The notes under the pieces: model-generated
Told to the model about the DNA's origin: nothing
The model's database searches: none
What the model saw: the letters and a program-made list of their open reading frames with translations, nothing else
NCBI RefSeq assembly: GCF_032121415.1
Contig: NZ_CP135079.1
Span: 3,968,001 to 4,032,000, forward strand
Direction: 5' to 3'
Origin: Streptomyces parvus
Lineage (GTDB): Bacteria; Actinomycetota; Actinomycetes; Streptomycetales; Streptomycetaceae
DNA: 64,000 bases
Position numbers and translations under genes: made by a program
In this document: positions 33,182 to 40,130 of the stretch, one piece after another
How positions within the stretch are numbered: the stretch's first letter is position 1
How the letters are laid out: each line of letters starts with the position of its first letter

Positions 33182-34285
33182 TCAGCCCGCGACGATGTCC
33201 TCGTACCCGCTGATCTCGCGCGGGTTCCGCGTGCCCGGACCCACGTACGTCGCCGACGGGCGCACCAGGCGGCCCGTGCGCTTCTGCTCCAGGATGTGCG
33301 CCGACCAGCCCGCCGTGCGGGCACAGGTGAACATCGACGTGAACATGTGCGCCGGGACCTCCGCGAAGTCCAGCACGATCGCCGCCCAGAACTCCACGTT
33401 CGTCGCCAGGACCCGGTCCGGGCGGCGGTTGTGCAGCTCCTCCAGGGCCGCCTTCTCCAGCGCCTCCGCCACCTCGAACCGCGGGGCCGCCAGCTCGCGG
33501 GCCGTGCGGCGCAGGACGCGGGCGCGGGGGTCCTCGGCGCGGTAGACGCGGTGGCCGAAGCCCATCAGGCGCTCGCCCCGGTCCAGGGCCTGCTTCACGT
33601 ACGCGGTCGCGTCGCCCGTGCGCTCGATCTCCTCGATCATGCCGAGGACCCGGGACGGGGCCCCGCCGTGCAGCGGGCCCGACATCGCGCCCACCGCTCC
33701 GGACAGGGCGGCCGCGACGTCCGCGCCCGTCGAGGCGATGACCCGGGCCGTGAACGTCGACGCGTTCATGCCGTGCTCCGCCGCCGACGTCCAGTACGCG
33801 TCGACCGCCTTCACGTGCTTCGGGTCCGGCTCCCCGCGCCAGCGGATCATGAAGCGCTCGACCACCGAGTGCGCCTTGTCGATCTCGCTCTGCGGCACCA
33901 TCGGCAGCCCCTGGCCGCGCGCCGACTGGGCGACGTACGACAGGGCCATCACCGCGGCCCGCGCCAGGTCGTCCCGGGCGGTCGCCTCATCGATGTCCAG
34001 CAGCGGCTTCAGGCCCCAGACCGGGGCGAGCATCGCCAGCGCGGACTGGACGTCGACCCGGATGTCACCTGAATGCACGGGGATCGGGAAGGGCTCGGCG
34101 GGCGGCAGGCCGGGGTTGAACGCCCCGTCCACCAACAGGCCCCACACATTGCCGAAGGAGACGTGACCGACCAGATCCTCGATGTCGACCCCGCGATAAC
34201 GGAGCGAACCGCCTTCCTTGTCCGGTTCGGCGATCTCCGTTTCGAACGCGACGACTCCCTCAAGACCGGGTACGAAGTCGGACAT
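33182..34285 (-). CDS. Citrate synthase (type I-like, short form)
   Basis: A 367-residue citrate synthase-family enzyme condensing acetyl-CoA (or propionyl-CoA) with oxaloacetate. Catalytic regions are visible: ADAYWTSAAEHGMNASTFTA, GPLHGGAPSRVL (first histidine) and GERLMGFGHRVYRAEDPRA (second histidine plus substrate arginine), with the late aspartate near the C-terminus. Short citrate synthases of this kind include methylcitrate synthases, so substrate preference is open. It is divergent from pdxH with a 203-bp gap. ATG at 34285 gives the expected N-terminus. Confidence 0.88.
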   Translation of the reverse strand: MSDFVPGLEGVVAFETEIAEPDKEGGSLRYRGVDIEDLVGHVSFGNVWGLLVDGAFNPGLPPAEPFPIPVHSGDIRVDVQSALAMLAPVWGLKPLLDIDEATARDDLARAAVMALSYVAQSARGQGLPMVPQSEIDKAHSVVERFMIRWRGEPDPKHVKAVDAYWTSAAEHGMNASTFTARVIASTGADVAAALSGAVGAMSGPLHGGAPSRVLGMIEEIERTGDATAYVKQALDRGERLMGFGHRVYRAEDPRARVLRRTARELAAPRFEVAEALEKAALEELHNRRPDRVLATNVEFWAAIVLDFAEVPAHMFTSMFTCARTAGWSAHILEQKRTGRLVRPSATYVGPGTRNPREISGYEDIVAG

Positions 34286-34488
34286 CAGGCGGCTCCCTCA
34301 GTTCGGCGGGCGACGGGCGGTGCGCGGCGTGCTGGGCTGTGCGGAAGCCACAGCGGCCTGCCCCAAGATATTGGCGGGTTCCTCCGATGCGGGGAAGCGT
34401 GACATCCGGCACAGGGCCCCCTTTCGACGGGGCGTGGTTACGGCCCCTCGGCGCCGGGCAGACTCGGCCCCTGCGGCAGGATGGGCCC

Positions 34489-35193
34489 GTGCCCACACCA
34501 GAAGGTTCCACGGGACCCCTCCCGGACGATTCCACCACCGATCCCGCGGCCATGCGCGAGCAGTACCGCTCGGAGGACTTCGTCGAGGGCGACCTCGCCG
34601 CCGATCCGATGGAGCAGTTCGCCCGCTGGTTCCGGCAGGTCGCCGTCGGCGGGGTGCTGCACGAGCCCAACGCGATGATCGTCTCCACCGCCGGCCCGGA
34701 CGGCCGCCCGTCCTCGCGCACGGTGCTGCTCAAGCAGTACGACGACCGGGGCTTCGTCTTCTTCACCAACTACGACTCCCGCAAGGGCCGCGAGCTGACC
34801 GCGAACCCCCACGTCTCCCTGCTCTTCCCCTGGCATCCGATGGCCCGCCAGGTGATCGTCGCCGGTACCGCCTCCCGCACCTCCCGCGAGGAGACCGTCG
34901 GCTACTTCCGCACCCGCCCGCACGGCTCCCAACTCGGCGCGTGGGCCAGCGCCCAGTCCACCGTCGTGGGCTCCCGCGAGGAGCTGATCGCCCGGTACGA
35001 GGAGCTGGCCGCCCGCTACCCCGAGGGCGAGAAGGTCCCGGCCCCACCGCACTGGGGCGGCTTCCGGGTGGTGCCCGAGACGATCGAGTTCTGGCAGGGC
35101 CACGAGAACCGGCTGCACGACCGGCTGCGGTACGTCAGGGAGGGCGAAGGGGCGTCCGGGGGCGTGTGGCGGGTGGAGCGGCTCTGCCCGTAA
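34489..35193 (+). CDS. pdxH: Pyridoxamine/pyridoxine 5'-phosphate oxidase
   Basis: A 234-residue PdxH that oxidises PNP/PMP to pyridoxal 5'-phosphate with FMN. Characteristic segments: MREQYRSEDFVEGDLAADP, NAMIVSTAGPDGRPSSRTVLLK (FMN phosphate contacts), FFTNYDSRKGRELTANP, SAQSTVV, and the C-terminal FWQGHENRLHDRLRY. The GTG at 34489, after an AGGATGGG ribosome site, gives the right family length; upstream in-frame codons look non-coding. Its mRNA probably ends in the structured region at about 35.2 kb. Confidence 0.95.
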   Translation: MPTPEGSTGPLPDDSTTDPAAMREQYRSEDFVEGDLAADPMEQFARWFRQVAVGGVLHEPNAMIVSTAGPDGRPSSRTVLLKQYDDRGFVFFTNYDSRKGRELTANPHVSLLFPWHPMARQVIVAGTASRTSREETVGYFRTRPHGSQLGAWASAQSTVVGSREELIARYEELAARYPEGEKVPAPPHWGGFRVVPETIEFWQGHENRLHDRLRYVREGEGASGGVWRVERLCP

Positions 35194-35214
35194 CCCCATG
35201 AGCTGCGAAGACAC

Positions 35215-35294
35215 CCCGAAAACGCAGAAACCCGCAGGCTCTGGTTCCTCCGTGCACAGAGGAGCCGGCCGGACTTACCGGCGAGCCTGCGGGT
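35215..35294 (-). terminator. Terminator of the minus-strand small RNA (may also serve pdxH)
   Basis: ACCCGCAGGCTC pairs with GAGCCTGCGGGT (12 bp), enclosing two smaller hairpins. On the minus strand it is followed by TTTCTGCGTTTT, an unusual T-rich tail for Streptomyces, supporting termination in that direction. Confidence 0.6.
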
Positions 35295-35421
35295 CGGTGA
35301 CTGCTGGGATTGGCCGACGTCCGGCCTTGCACTGCAAAAGAGTGCGACGACGGGCGTCAGCCCGCGGCCACCTCACGAGTCCGAAGAGAAATCACTTCCG
35401 GAACACCTCCTTTCCTGTGTG
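35225..35421 (-). ncRNA. Candidate structured small RNA, minus strand, about 200 nt
   Basis: Bounded by a good vegetative promoter (35428-35457) and a T-tailed hairpin near 35230. In between lie further hairpins: CGGGC-TGAC-GCCCG (about 35349), GCACT-CTTTTGC-AGTGC (about 35328), GGCCG-GACGT-CGGCC (about 35312). It contains a 12-codon ORF near its 5' end. It does not look like 6C RNA, 6S RNA, SRP or tmRNA, and it is not followed by a same-strand gene, so it is not an obvious 5' leader. Family unknown. Confidence 0.5.
35357..35395 (-). CDS. 12-residue small ORF with an exceptionally strong ribosome site
   Basis: GTG at 35395 to TGA at 35357 encodes VISLRTREVAAG. AAAGGAGGTG (35404-35413) lies 8 nt upstream and matches ten consecutive bases of the 16S anti-Shine-Dalgarno end. 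Either it is translated at high rate or the site titrates or positions ribosomes. No homologue is recalled with confidence. Confidence 0.45.
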   Translation of the reverse strand: MISLRTREVAAG

Positions 35422-35427
35422 CTCCAC

Positions 35428-35457
35428 AGCCTAGGAGCGCCCCGCACCGGCGTACAA
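35428..35457 (-). promoter_or_regulatory. Vegetative-type promoter of the small RNA
   Basis: On the minus strand TTGTAC (35452-35457), an 18-nt spacer and TAGGCT (35428-35433) match the HrdB pattern TTGACN-N18-TANNNT. Predicted start near 35421. Confidence 0.6.
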
Positions 35458-35601
35458 CCGATTTGTTTCGCCGGACCGGGCCAGAAGATTTGGGTGAAGT
35501 GGATGTGTGCTGGGTCACGTTCGAGTTGAATGGTCTGACGTGCAGCGATACACGCGGTGACGCGTGGGACAACGGCCGACACGTTCTGCGGGAGGTGCGG
35601 A

Positions 35602-37023
35602 GTGGGTGCTTCCAGGAGCAGTGGGACCACCGACGAGCTCGGACCGGACGAGGACTCCGGCGGCGGGCCACCGGGGTGCTCCCCGGATTCCCGGAGCCGG
35701 GCCGGCGAGGACGCGATCCCCGGTGCGCCCGACGGCTCCGAGCTGCTGGCGGCGCTGCTCGACGGCATGGACGCGGCGCTCTGCGCGTTCGACGCGGCCG
35801 GCACGGTCACCCACTGGAACCGTGAGGCCGAACGCGTCCTCGGCTGGTCGGCGGACGAGGCCGTCGGCCGCAGCGGCTTCGCGGGCTGGGCGGTGCGGCG
35901 GGCCGACGCGGACGAGGTGCGGGCCAGGCTGATGTCGGCCATGGAGGCGCCGGGGCGGCAGGTGCACGAGTTCGCGCTGCTGCGCAAGGACGGCGGCCGG
36001 GTGCTGGTGCGGACCCAGTCCGCCGGGGTGCGCGGCGCCGACGGGAAGCCGGCCGGGGTCTACTGCGCGTTCAGCGAGGTGCACGCCCAGATCGACCTGG
36101 AGCGGGCCATCGCCCTGAGCGAGGTGCTGCTGGAGGACGCGTCCTGGGGCGTGGTCCTCGTCGACGTCGACCTGCGCCCCACCGTCGTCAACGCGCACGC
36201 CTCCCGCGCGCTCGGCGGAAGCCGCACCTCCCTCCTCGGCCGCCCGCTCGGTGAGTTGGTGGTCCAGGGCGTCGAGGAGCTGGAGGCCGCCCTGCACCAT
36301 GTGCTCGCCGAAGGGGCCCCGAGCGCCCCGGCCGACCTTTGGGTGACGCTGCGGACAGCCGAGGGCGAGCGCCGGCGGTGCTGGCGCAGCGGATTCCTGC
36401 GGCTCGCCTCGCCGCTGACGGAGGAACCGGTTCCGCTCGGGGTGGGGTGGCTGTTCCAGGACATCACCGCCGCCAAGCTCGCGGAGCAGGAGGCCGACCG
36501 GCTGCGGTTCCGCACGAGCCAGCTGCACCGGGCCGCCCGGACGGCCTGCGAGTGCGAGGACCCGATGGAGGCGGCGACCTCCCTGCTGGACTTCGCGCTC
36601 GCCGGGTTCGCCGATCACGTCCTGGTCGATCTGGTGGCGGGCGAGCGCCTGGTACGGACGGCCGCCACGCCGTTCGACGCGCCCGGCCCGTGCCTGTTGG
36701 TCGCCGGGGGCTCCATCCCGGCCCGGTACTCCCCCGGCCACCCGGCCCTCCAGTCCGTCGAGCGCACCGGCACCGTGCGTACGAGCGCGGGGGCCGGGGC
36801 CGCCGCGTCACCGGCCTGGGCCGCGGAGCGCCGCTGGCCCCGGGACGCGGCGCACGCGCTCTGCGCGGTGCTCCGGAGCCGGGGCCGGACGCTGGGCGTG
36901 CTGACGTTCCTCCGCGCCGCGAACCGGGCCGCCTTCGAACGTACCGACGCGGCGTACGCGGAGACGGTCGCGGCCCGGGTCGCGGGAGCGGTCGACCTGG
37001 CGCAGGTGACGCGGGCTCAGTGA
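35602..37023 (+). CDS. PAS/PAS/GAF sensory protein
   Basis: A 473-residue cytoplasmic sensor without a visible output domain. PAS 1 is about 40-165 (LLDGMDAALCAFDAAGTVTH, then NREAERVLGWSADEAVG); PAS 2 about 170-300 (SWGVVLVDVDLRPTVVNAHA); GAF-like domain about 310-470 (CLLVAGGSIP, LCAVLRSRGRTLGVLTFLR). Streptomyces homologues usually end in a PP2C phosphatase; here the protein stops after the GAF part. I chose GTG at 35602, which has GGGAGGTG just before it. Its stop overlaps the convergent UPF0309 stop by 7 bp. Confidence 0.8.
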   Translation: MGASRSSGTTDELGPDEDSGGGPPGCSPDSRSRAGEDAIPGAPDGSELLAALLDGMDAALCAFDAAGTVTHWNREAERVLGWSADEAVGRSGFAGWAVRRADADEVRARLMSAMEAPGRQVHEFALLRKDGGRVLVRTQSAGVRGADGKPAGVYCAFSEVHAQIDLERAIALSEVLLEDASWGVVLVDVDLRPTVVNAHASRALGGSRTSLLGRPLGELVVQGVEELEAALHHVLAEGAPSAPADLWVTLRTAEGERRRCWRSGFLRLASPLTEEPVPLGVGWLFQDITAAKLAEQEADRLRFRTSQLHRAARTACECEDPMEAATSLLDFALAGFADHVLVDLVAGERLVRTAATPFDAPGPCLLVAGGSIPARYSPGHPALQSVERTGTVRTSAGAGAAASPAWAAERRWPRDAAHALCAVLRSRGRTLGVLTFLRAANRAAFERTDAAYAETVAARVAGAVDLAQVTRAQ

Positions 37024-37772
37024 CGGTAGAAGATCCGGTCCCGGTTCTCCGTCATGACCCGGCCGTTCCACTCATGGCCGCCGTCCACGTTCCCCGAGCG
37101 CAGCATCGGCGGCTCGACGCCCCTGGCCACCAGCCGCTCCACGGCGGCGGCCAGCATCGACTGCATGATCGCGCTGGTCACCACGGTCGAGGCGGGGGCG
37201 AAGGGGGCATCGACGCCGGGGGCCGTCAGCTCCGCGTCGCCGATCGCGATCTTGCTGTCCAGGACGATGTCGCAGTGGTCCCGCAGGAAGCCGCCCGAGG
37301 CGTGCCGGGACCGGGTGTTCTCCGCGTAAGCGACCGAGGTGACGCCGATGACCTTCAGCCCGAGGGCGCGGGCGTTCTGCGCCATTTCGACCGGCAGGGC
37401 GTTGCGCCCGGACAGTGAGACGACCACCAGGAGGTCCCCGGCGGTGGCGGGGCTGGAGTCCAGGACGGCCGAGGCGAGCCCGTCGACCCGCTCCAGCGCC
37501 GAGCCGAGCGGCGCGGGCATGACGTCCACGCCGACCACGCCGGGCACGGTGAGCAGGTTCATCAGGGCGAGGCCGCCCGCGCGGTAGACGACGTCCTGGG
37601 CGGCCAGCGAGGAGTGGCCCGCGCCGAACGCGAAGAGCCGCCCGCCGGATTCGACGGTGTCCGCGACGGCCGCGCCCGCGGCGGCGATGTTCTCCGCCTC
37701 CTCGTCCCGTACCCGCGTCAGCAGGCCGATCGCCGCATCGAAGAACTGACCGGCCAGCTTGCTGTCGCTCAT
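37017..37772 (-). CDS. SIS-domain sugar-phosphate-binding protein (UPF0309)
   Basis: A 251-residue SIS protein. GGRLFAFGAGHSSLAAQDVVYRAGG (about 43-67) is the first sugar-phosphate-binding loop and DLLVVVSLSGRNALPVEMAQNA (about 112-133) the serine-rich second loop typical of sugar isomerases and MurNAc-6-P etherase relatives. UPF0309 members are of unknown exact function. ATG at 37772 has GAAAGGG about 10 nt upstream. It is divergent from dmdR1 (222 bp), the same arrangement I recall from S. coelicolor. Confidence 0.9.
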   Translation of the reverse strand: MSDSKLAGQFFDAAIGLLTRVRDEEAENIAAAGAAVADTVESGGRLFAFGAGHSSLAAQDVVYRAGGLALMNLLTVPGVVGVDVMPAPLGSALERVDGLASAVLDSSPATAGDLLVVVSLSGRNALPVEMAQNARALGLKVIGVTSVAYAENTRSRHASGGFLRDHCDIVLDSKIAIGDAELTAPGVDAPFAPASTVVTSAIMQSMLAAAVERLVARGVEPPMLRSGNVDGGHEWNGRVMTENRDRIFYRH

Positions 37773-37994
37773 GGGGGAGAGCCCTTTCGACGGGGTGTGG
37801 GGCAGGTGTTCGGCGGCCCGGGAATGCCTGTGCCGCCGATCACGTTGCGGTCTGGACCAGTGGGCTGTCAATACCGCCCCGCGTCCCCGCCCGCACCCCC
37901 TTCCACCGGGACGCCACGGTTGTCGGCGCTATGCGTCAGAATTGGTGCAGGGCCATCGCACGACGTTCTCTAGTCACTCCATCGAGGGGCACGT

Positions 37995-38687
37995 ATGTCC
38001 GGACTGATCGACACCACGGAGATGTATCTCCGCACCATCCTCGAACTGGAAGAGGAAGGCGTCGTCCCCATGCGCGCCCGGATCGCTGAAAGGTTGGACC
38101 AGAGCGGTCCGACCGTCAGCCAGACGGTGGCCCGCATGGAGCGCGACGGTCTGGTCCGGGTCGCGGGGGACCGCCATCTGGAGCTGACCGAGGAGGGCCG
38201 CCGCCTCGCCACCCGCGTCATGCGCAAGCACCGGCTCGCCGAGTGCCTGCTCGTGGACGTGATCGGCCTGGAGTGGGAGCAGGTCCACGCCGAGGCCTGC
38301 CGCTGGGAGCACGTGATGAGCGAGGCGGTGGAGCGGCGGGTGCTGGAGCTGCTGCGCCACCCGACGGAGTCGCCGTACGGGAATCCCATCCCGGGCCTGG
38401 AGGAGCTGGGCGAGAAGGCCGAGGCCGAGTCGTTCCTGGACGCCTCCATGGTGAGCCTGGCCGAGCTGGACCCGGGCGCCGAGGGCAAGACCGTGGTGGT
38501 GCGGCGGATCGGGGAGCCGATCCAGACCGACGCCCAGCTGATGTACACGCTGCGCAGGGCCGGGGTGCAGCCCGGGTCCGTCGTGAGCGTCACCGAGTCG
38601 CCCGGCGGGGTGCTGGTCGGCTCCAGCGGGGAGGCGGCCGAGCTGGACACCGAGGTCGCCTCGCACGTGTTCGTCGCCAAGCGCTGA
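37995..38687 (+). CDS. dmdR1: DmdR1-type iron-dependent repressor (DtxR/IdeR family)
   Basis: A 230-residue DtxR-family repressor. The N-terminal winged helix (TTEMYLRTILELEEEG, then IAERLDQSGPTVSQTVARME) is followed by the metal-binding dimer domain with the conserved RHRLAECLLVDVIGLEW-like segment, CRWEHVMS, and a C-terminal SH3-like domain (GKTVVVRRIGEPIQTDAQLM). With Fe2+ it represses siderophore and iron uptake genes. The sequence is almost that of S. coelicolor DmdR1 as I remember it. The opposite strand carries a long open frame (about 37974-38786) equivalent to the reported adm gene. Confidence 0.95.
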   Translation: MSGLIDTTEMYLRTILELEEEGVVPMRARIAERLDQSGPTVSQTVARMERDGLVRVAGDRHLELTEEGRRLATRVMRKHRLAECLLVDVIGLEWEQVHAEACRWEHVMSEAVERRVLELLRHPTESPYGNPIPGLEELGEKAEAESFLDASMVSLAELDPGAEGKTVVVRRIGEPIQTDAQLMYTLRRAGVQPGSVVSVTESPGGVLVGSSGEAAELDTEVASHVFVAKR

Positions 38688-38943
38688 CCGCGCCGCCGCC
38701 CGGCGGCCCTGTTGCCGCGCGGCAACACAACCGTGATGTGCGCTCGCCGATTTCCCGTCCGGAACGGCAGCGCCCGGACGCGTCACATGCCAGGCTGATG
38801 CCAGGCAGAGGACCTGAGGGTGTCGGCCGGCTCAGGTCGGCACGGTCGGGGAGGGAGCAGGGAATGCGCCCGTCGCACCATCACGCGCACCGCGCGGTTG
38901 CCATCGTTGTCGAGACCGCCGGCGGCCGCCCCCGGGCAGGGGG

Positions 38944-38973
38944 CGGCCCCGGCGTCCGAAGACGCCGGGGCCG
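38944..38973. terminator. Strong hairpin terminator
   Basis: CGGCCCCGGCGTC pairs perfectly with GACGCCGGGGCCG (13 bp) around CGAA, 257 bp after dmdR1 and 237 bp before the hydrolase. Confidence 0.65.
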
Positions 38974-39138
38974 TTCCTCCCCTGTGCTGACCCGGAGCCC
39001 CGAGCTCTCAAGGTCAACTCCCGCGGGCCCCTGTCCCCGAGCGGCCCGCCTCCCGCTGATGATCTCCCCAGGCCGGGCGGCATCAATCCTTGACCGGTGT
39101 CACTCGAACGTGGGGTGTTGGGTGGCGGAACCCCATTT

Positions 39139-39160
39139 TCGAATATGAGTTCGATAGCCT
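39139..39160 (+). promoter_or_regulatory. LexA (SOS) box candidate over a promoter
   Basis: TCGAATATGAGTTCGA (39139-39154) matches the actinobacterial SOS consensus TCGAAC-N4-GTTCGA with one mismatch. It is immediately followed by TAGCCT (39155-39160), a TANNNT -10 hexamer, about 50 nt before the hydrolase ATG, so bound LexA would block the promoter. Confidence 0.55.
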
Positions 39161-39209
39161 GGCGGCGCGACCACACGGTGATCGAGGACCAGAAGGGGGT
39201 GCCAGGACT

Positions 39210-40103
39210 ATGGTGCGGCGCATCGACGTAACCGGAACCGACGGCGTACGCCTCGCGGCATGGGAGTTCGCCGACCCGCCCAAGGAGCGCGCGGAAGCGG
39301 GCGGCGCTCCCGGGGTCTTACTGCTGCACGGACTGATGGGCCGGGCCTCGCACTGGGCCCCGACCGCCCGCTGGCTCGCCGAACGGCACCGCGCGGTCGG
39401 CCTCGACCAGCGCGGCCACGGCCGCAGCGACAAGCCCGCCGACGGGCCGTACACCCGCGACGCCTACGTCTCCGACGCCGAGGCCGCGATCGAACAGCTC
39501 GACCTCGGCCCGGTCACCGTCGTCGGCCACGCCATGGGAGCGCTCACCGGCTGGCAGCTCGCCGCCAAGCGCCCCGACCTCGTCCGCGCCGTCGTCATCT
39601 GCGACATGCGGGCCTCCGCCCTCGGAGCCGCCTCCCAGCGCGAGTGGAGCGACTGGTTCGACTCCTGGCCGCTGCCCTTCGCCACCCTCGCCGACGTACG
39701 GAAGTGGTTCGGCGAGGACGACCCCTGGGTGGAGCGCCCGAACCCCGCCCGTGGCGAGTTCTACGCCGAGGTGATGGCCGAGGGCGAGGACGGCTGGCGC
39801 CCCGTCTTCTCCCGCCGTCAGATGCTCCGTTCCCGCGCCACCTGGGTCTTCGACGCCCACTGGGAGGAGCTGGCGCAGGTCCGGTGCCCCGCGCTGGTGC
39901 TGCGCGGCCTCGACGGGGAGCTGGGCCGTGCCGAGGCCCAGGAGATGGTCCGGGTCCTGCCCCGCGGCCAGTACGCGGAGGTGGCGGACGCCGGCCACCT
40001 CGTCCACTACGACCAGCCGGAGGGCTGGCGGGCCGCGGTGGAGCCGTTCCTGGAGCAACTGGCCGAGGACAACCGCGGCGACTGCGAACCGGTCTCGCCG
40101 TAG
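39210..40103 (+). CDS. Alpha/beta hydrolase-fold protein lacking the nucleophile serine
   Basis: A 297-residue alpha/beta hydrolase. HGLMGRASHWAPTARWLAER, then GLDQRGHGRSDKPADGPYT, is the normal oxyanion-hole region, and VADAGHLVHYDQPEGW supplies the catalytic histidine. The nucleophile elbow reads VVGHAMGALTGWQ (about 104-116): alanine replaces the expected serine of G-x-S-x-G, a one-base difference (GCC versus TCC). If real, ordinary ester hydrolysis is unlikely, and a binding or unusual catalytic role is more plausible. AGGA lies just before the ATG. A LexA-like box upstream suggests DNA-damage control. Confidence 0.88.
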   Translation: MVRRIDVTGTDGVRLAAWEFADPPKERAEAGGAPGVLLLHGLMGRASHWAPTARWLAERHRAVGLDQRGHGRSDKPADGPYTRDAYVSDAEAAIEQLDLGPVTVVGHAMGALTGWQLAAKRPDLVRAVVICDMRASALGAASQREWSDWFDSWPLPFATLADVRKWFGEDDPWVERPNPARGEFYAEVMAEGEDGWRPVFSRRQMLRSRATWVFDAHWEELAQVRCPALVLRGLDGELGRAEAQEMVRVLPRGQYAEVADAGHLVHYDQPEGWRAAVEPFLEQLAEDNRGDCEPVSP

Positions 40104-40124
40104 CCCTCGCCCACTGCCGAGGGC
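40103..40124. terminator. Short hairpin between convergent genes
   Basis: GCCCTCG pairs with CGAGGGC over an 8-nt loop, directly after the hydrolase stop and before the ABC permease end. Confidence 0.5.
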
Positions 40125-40130
40125 GGCGGC

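Larger units (their letters stand above)
38688..39209. other. 522-bp intergenic region, no gene
   Basis: No convincing gene on either strand. It holds GTTGCCGCGCGGCAAC, a perfect 16-bp palindrome at 38711-38726 that may end dmdR1 transcription, a very strong hairpin at 38944-38973, and a LexA-like box with a -10-like TAGCCT before the hydrolase. Confidence 0.6.

Noticed and set aside
31652..34072. An 806-codon plus-strand open frame
   Set aside because: It is a high-GC shadow: it covers the methyltransferase out of frame, and only part of the 32.5-kb gene in frame, then antisense of citrate synthase. No family features as a whole.
34298..34498. Small gene in the citrate synthase/pdxH gap
   Set aside because: The frame is composed of promoter-type sequence with no ribosome site or conserved features.
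35215..35440. tRNA, 6S, 6C, SRP or tmRNA gene
   Set aside because: No CCA-type acceptor/TPsiC arms and no C6 loops of 6C RNA. Structure differs from known RNAs I can recall; kept only as an unnamed RNA candidate.
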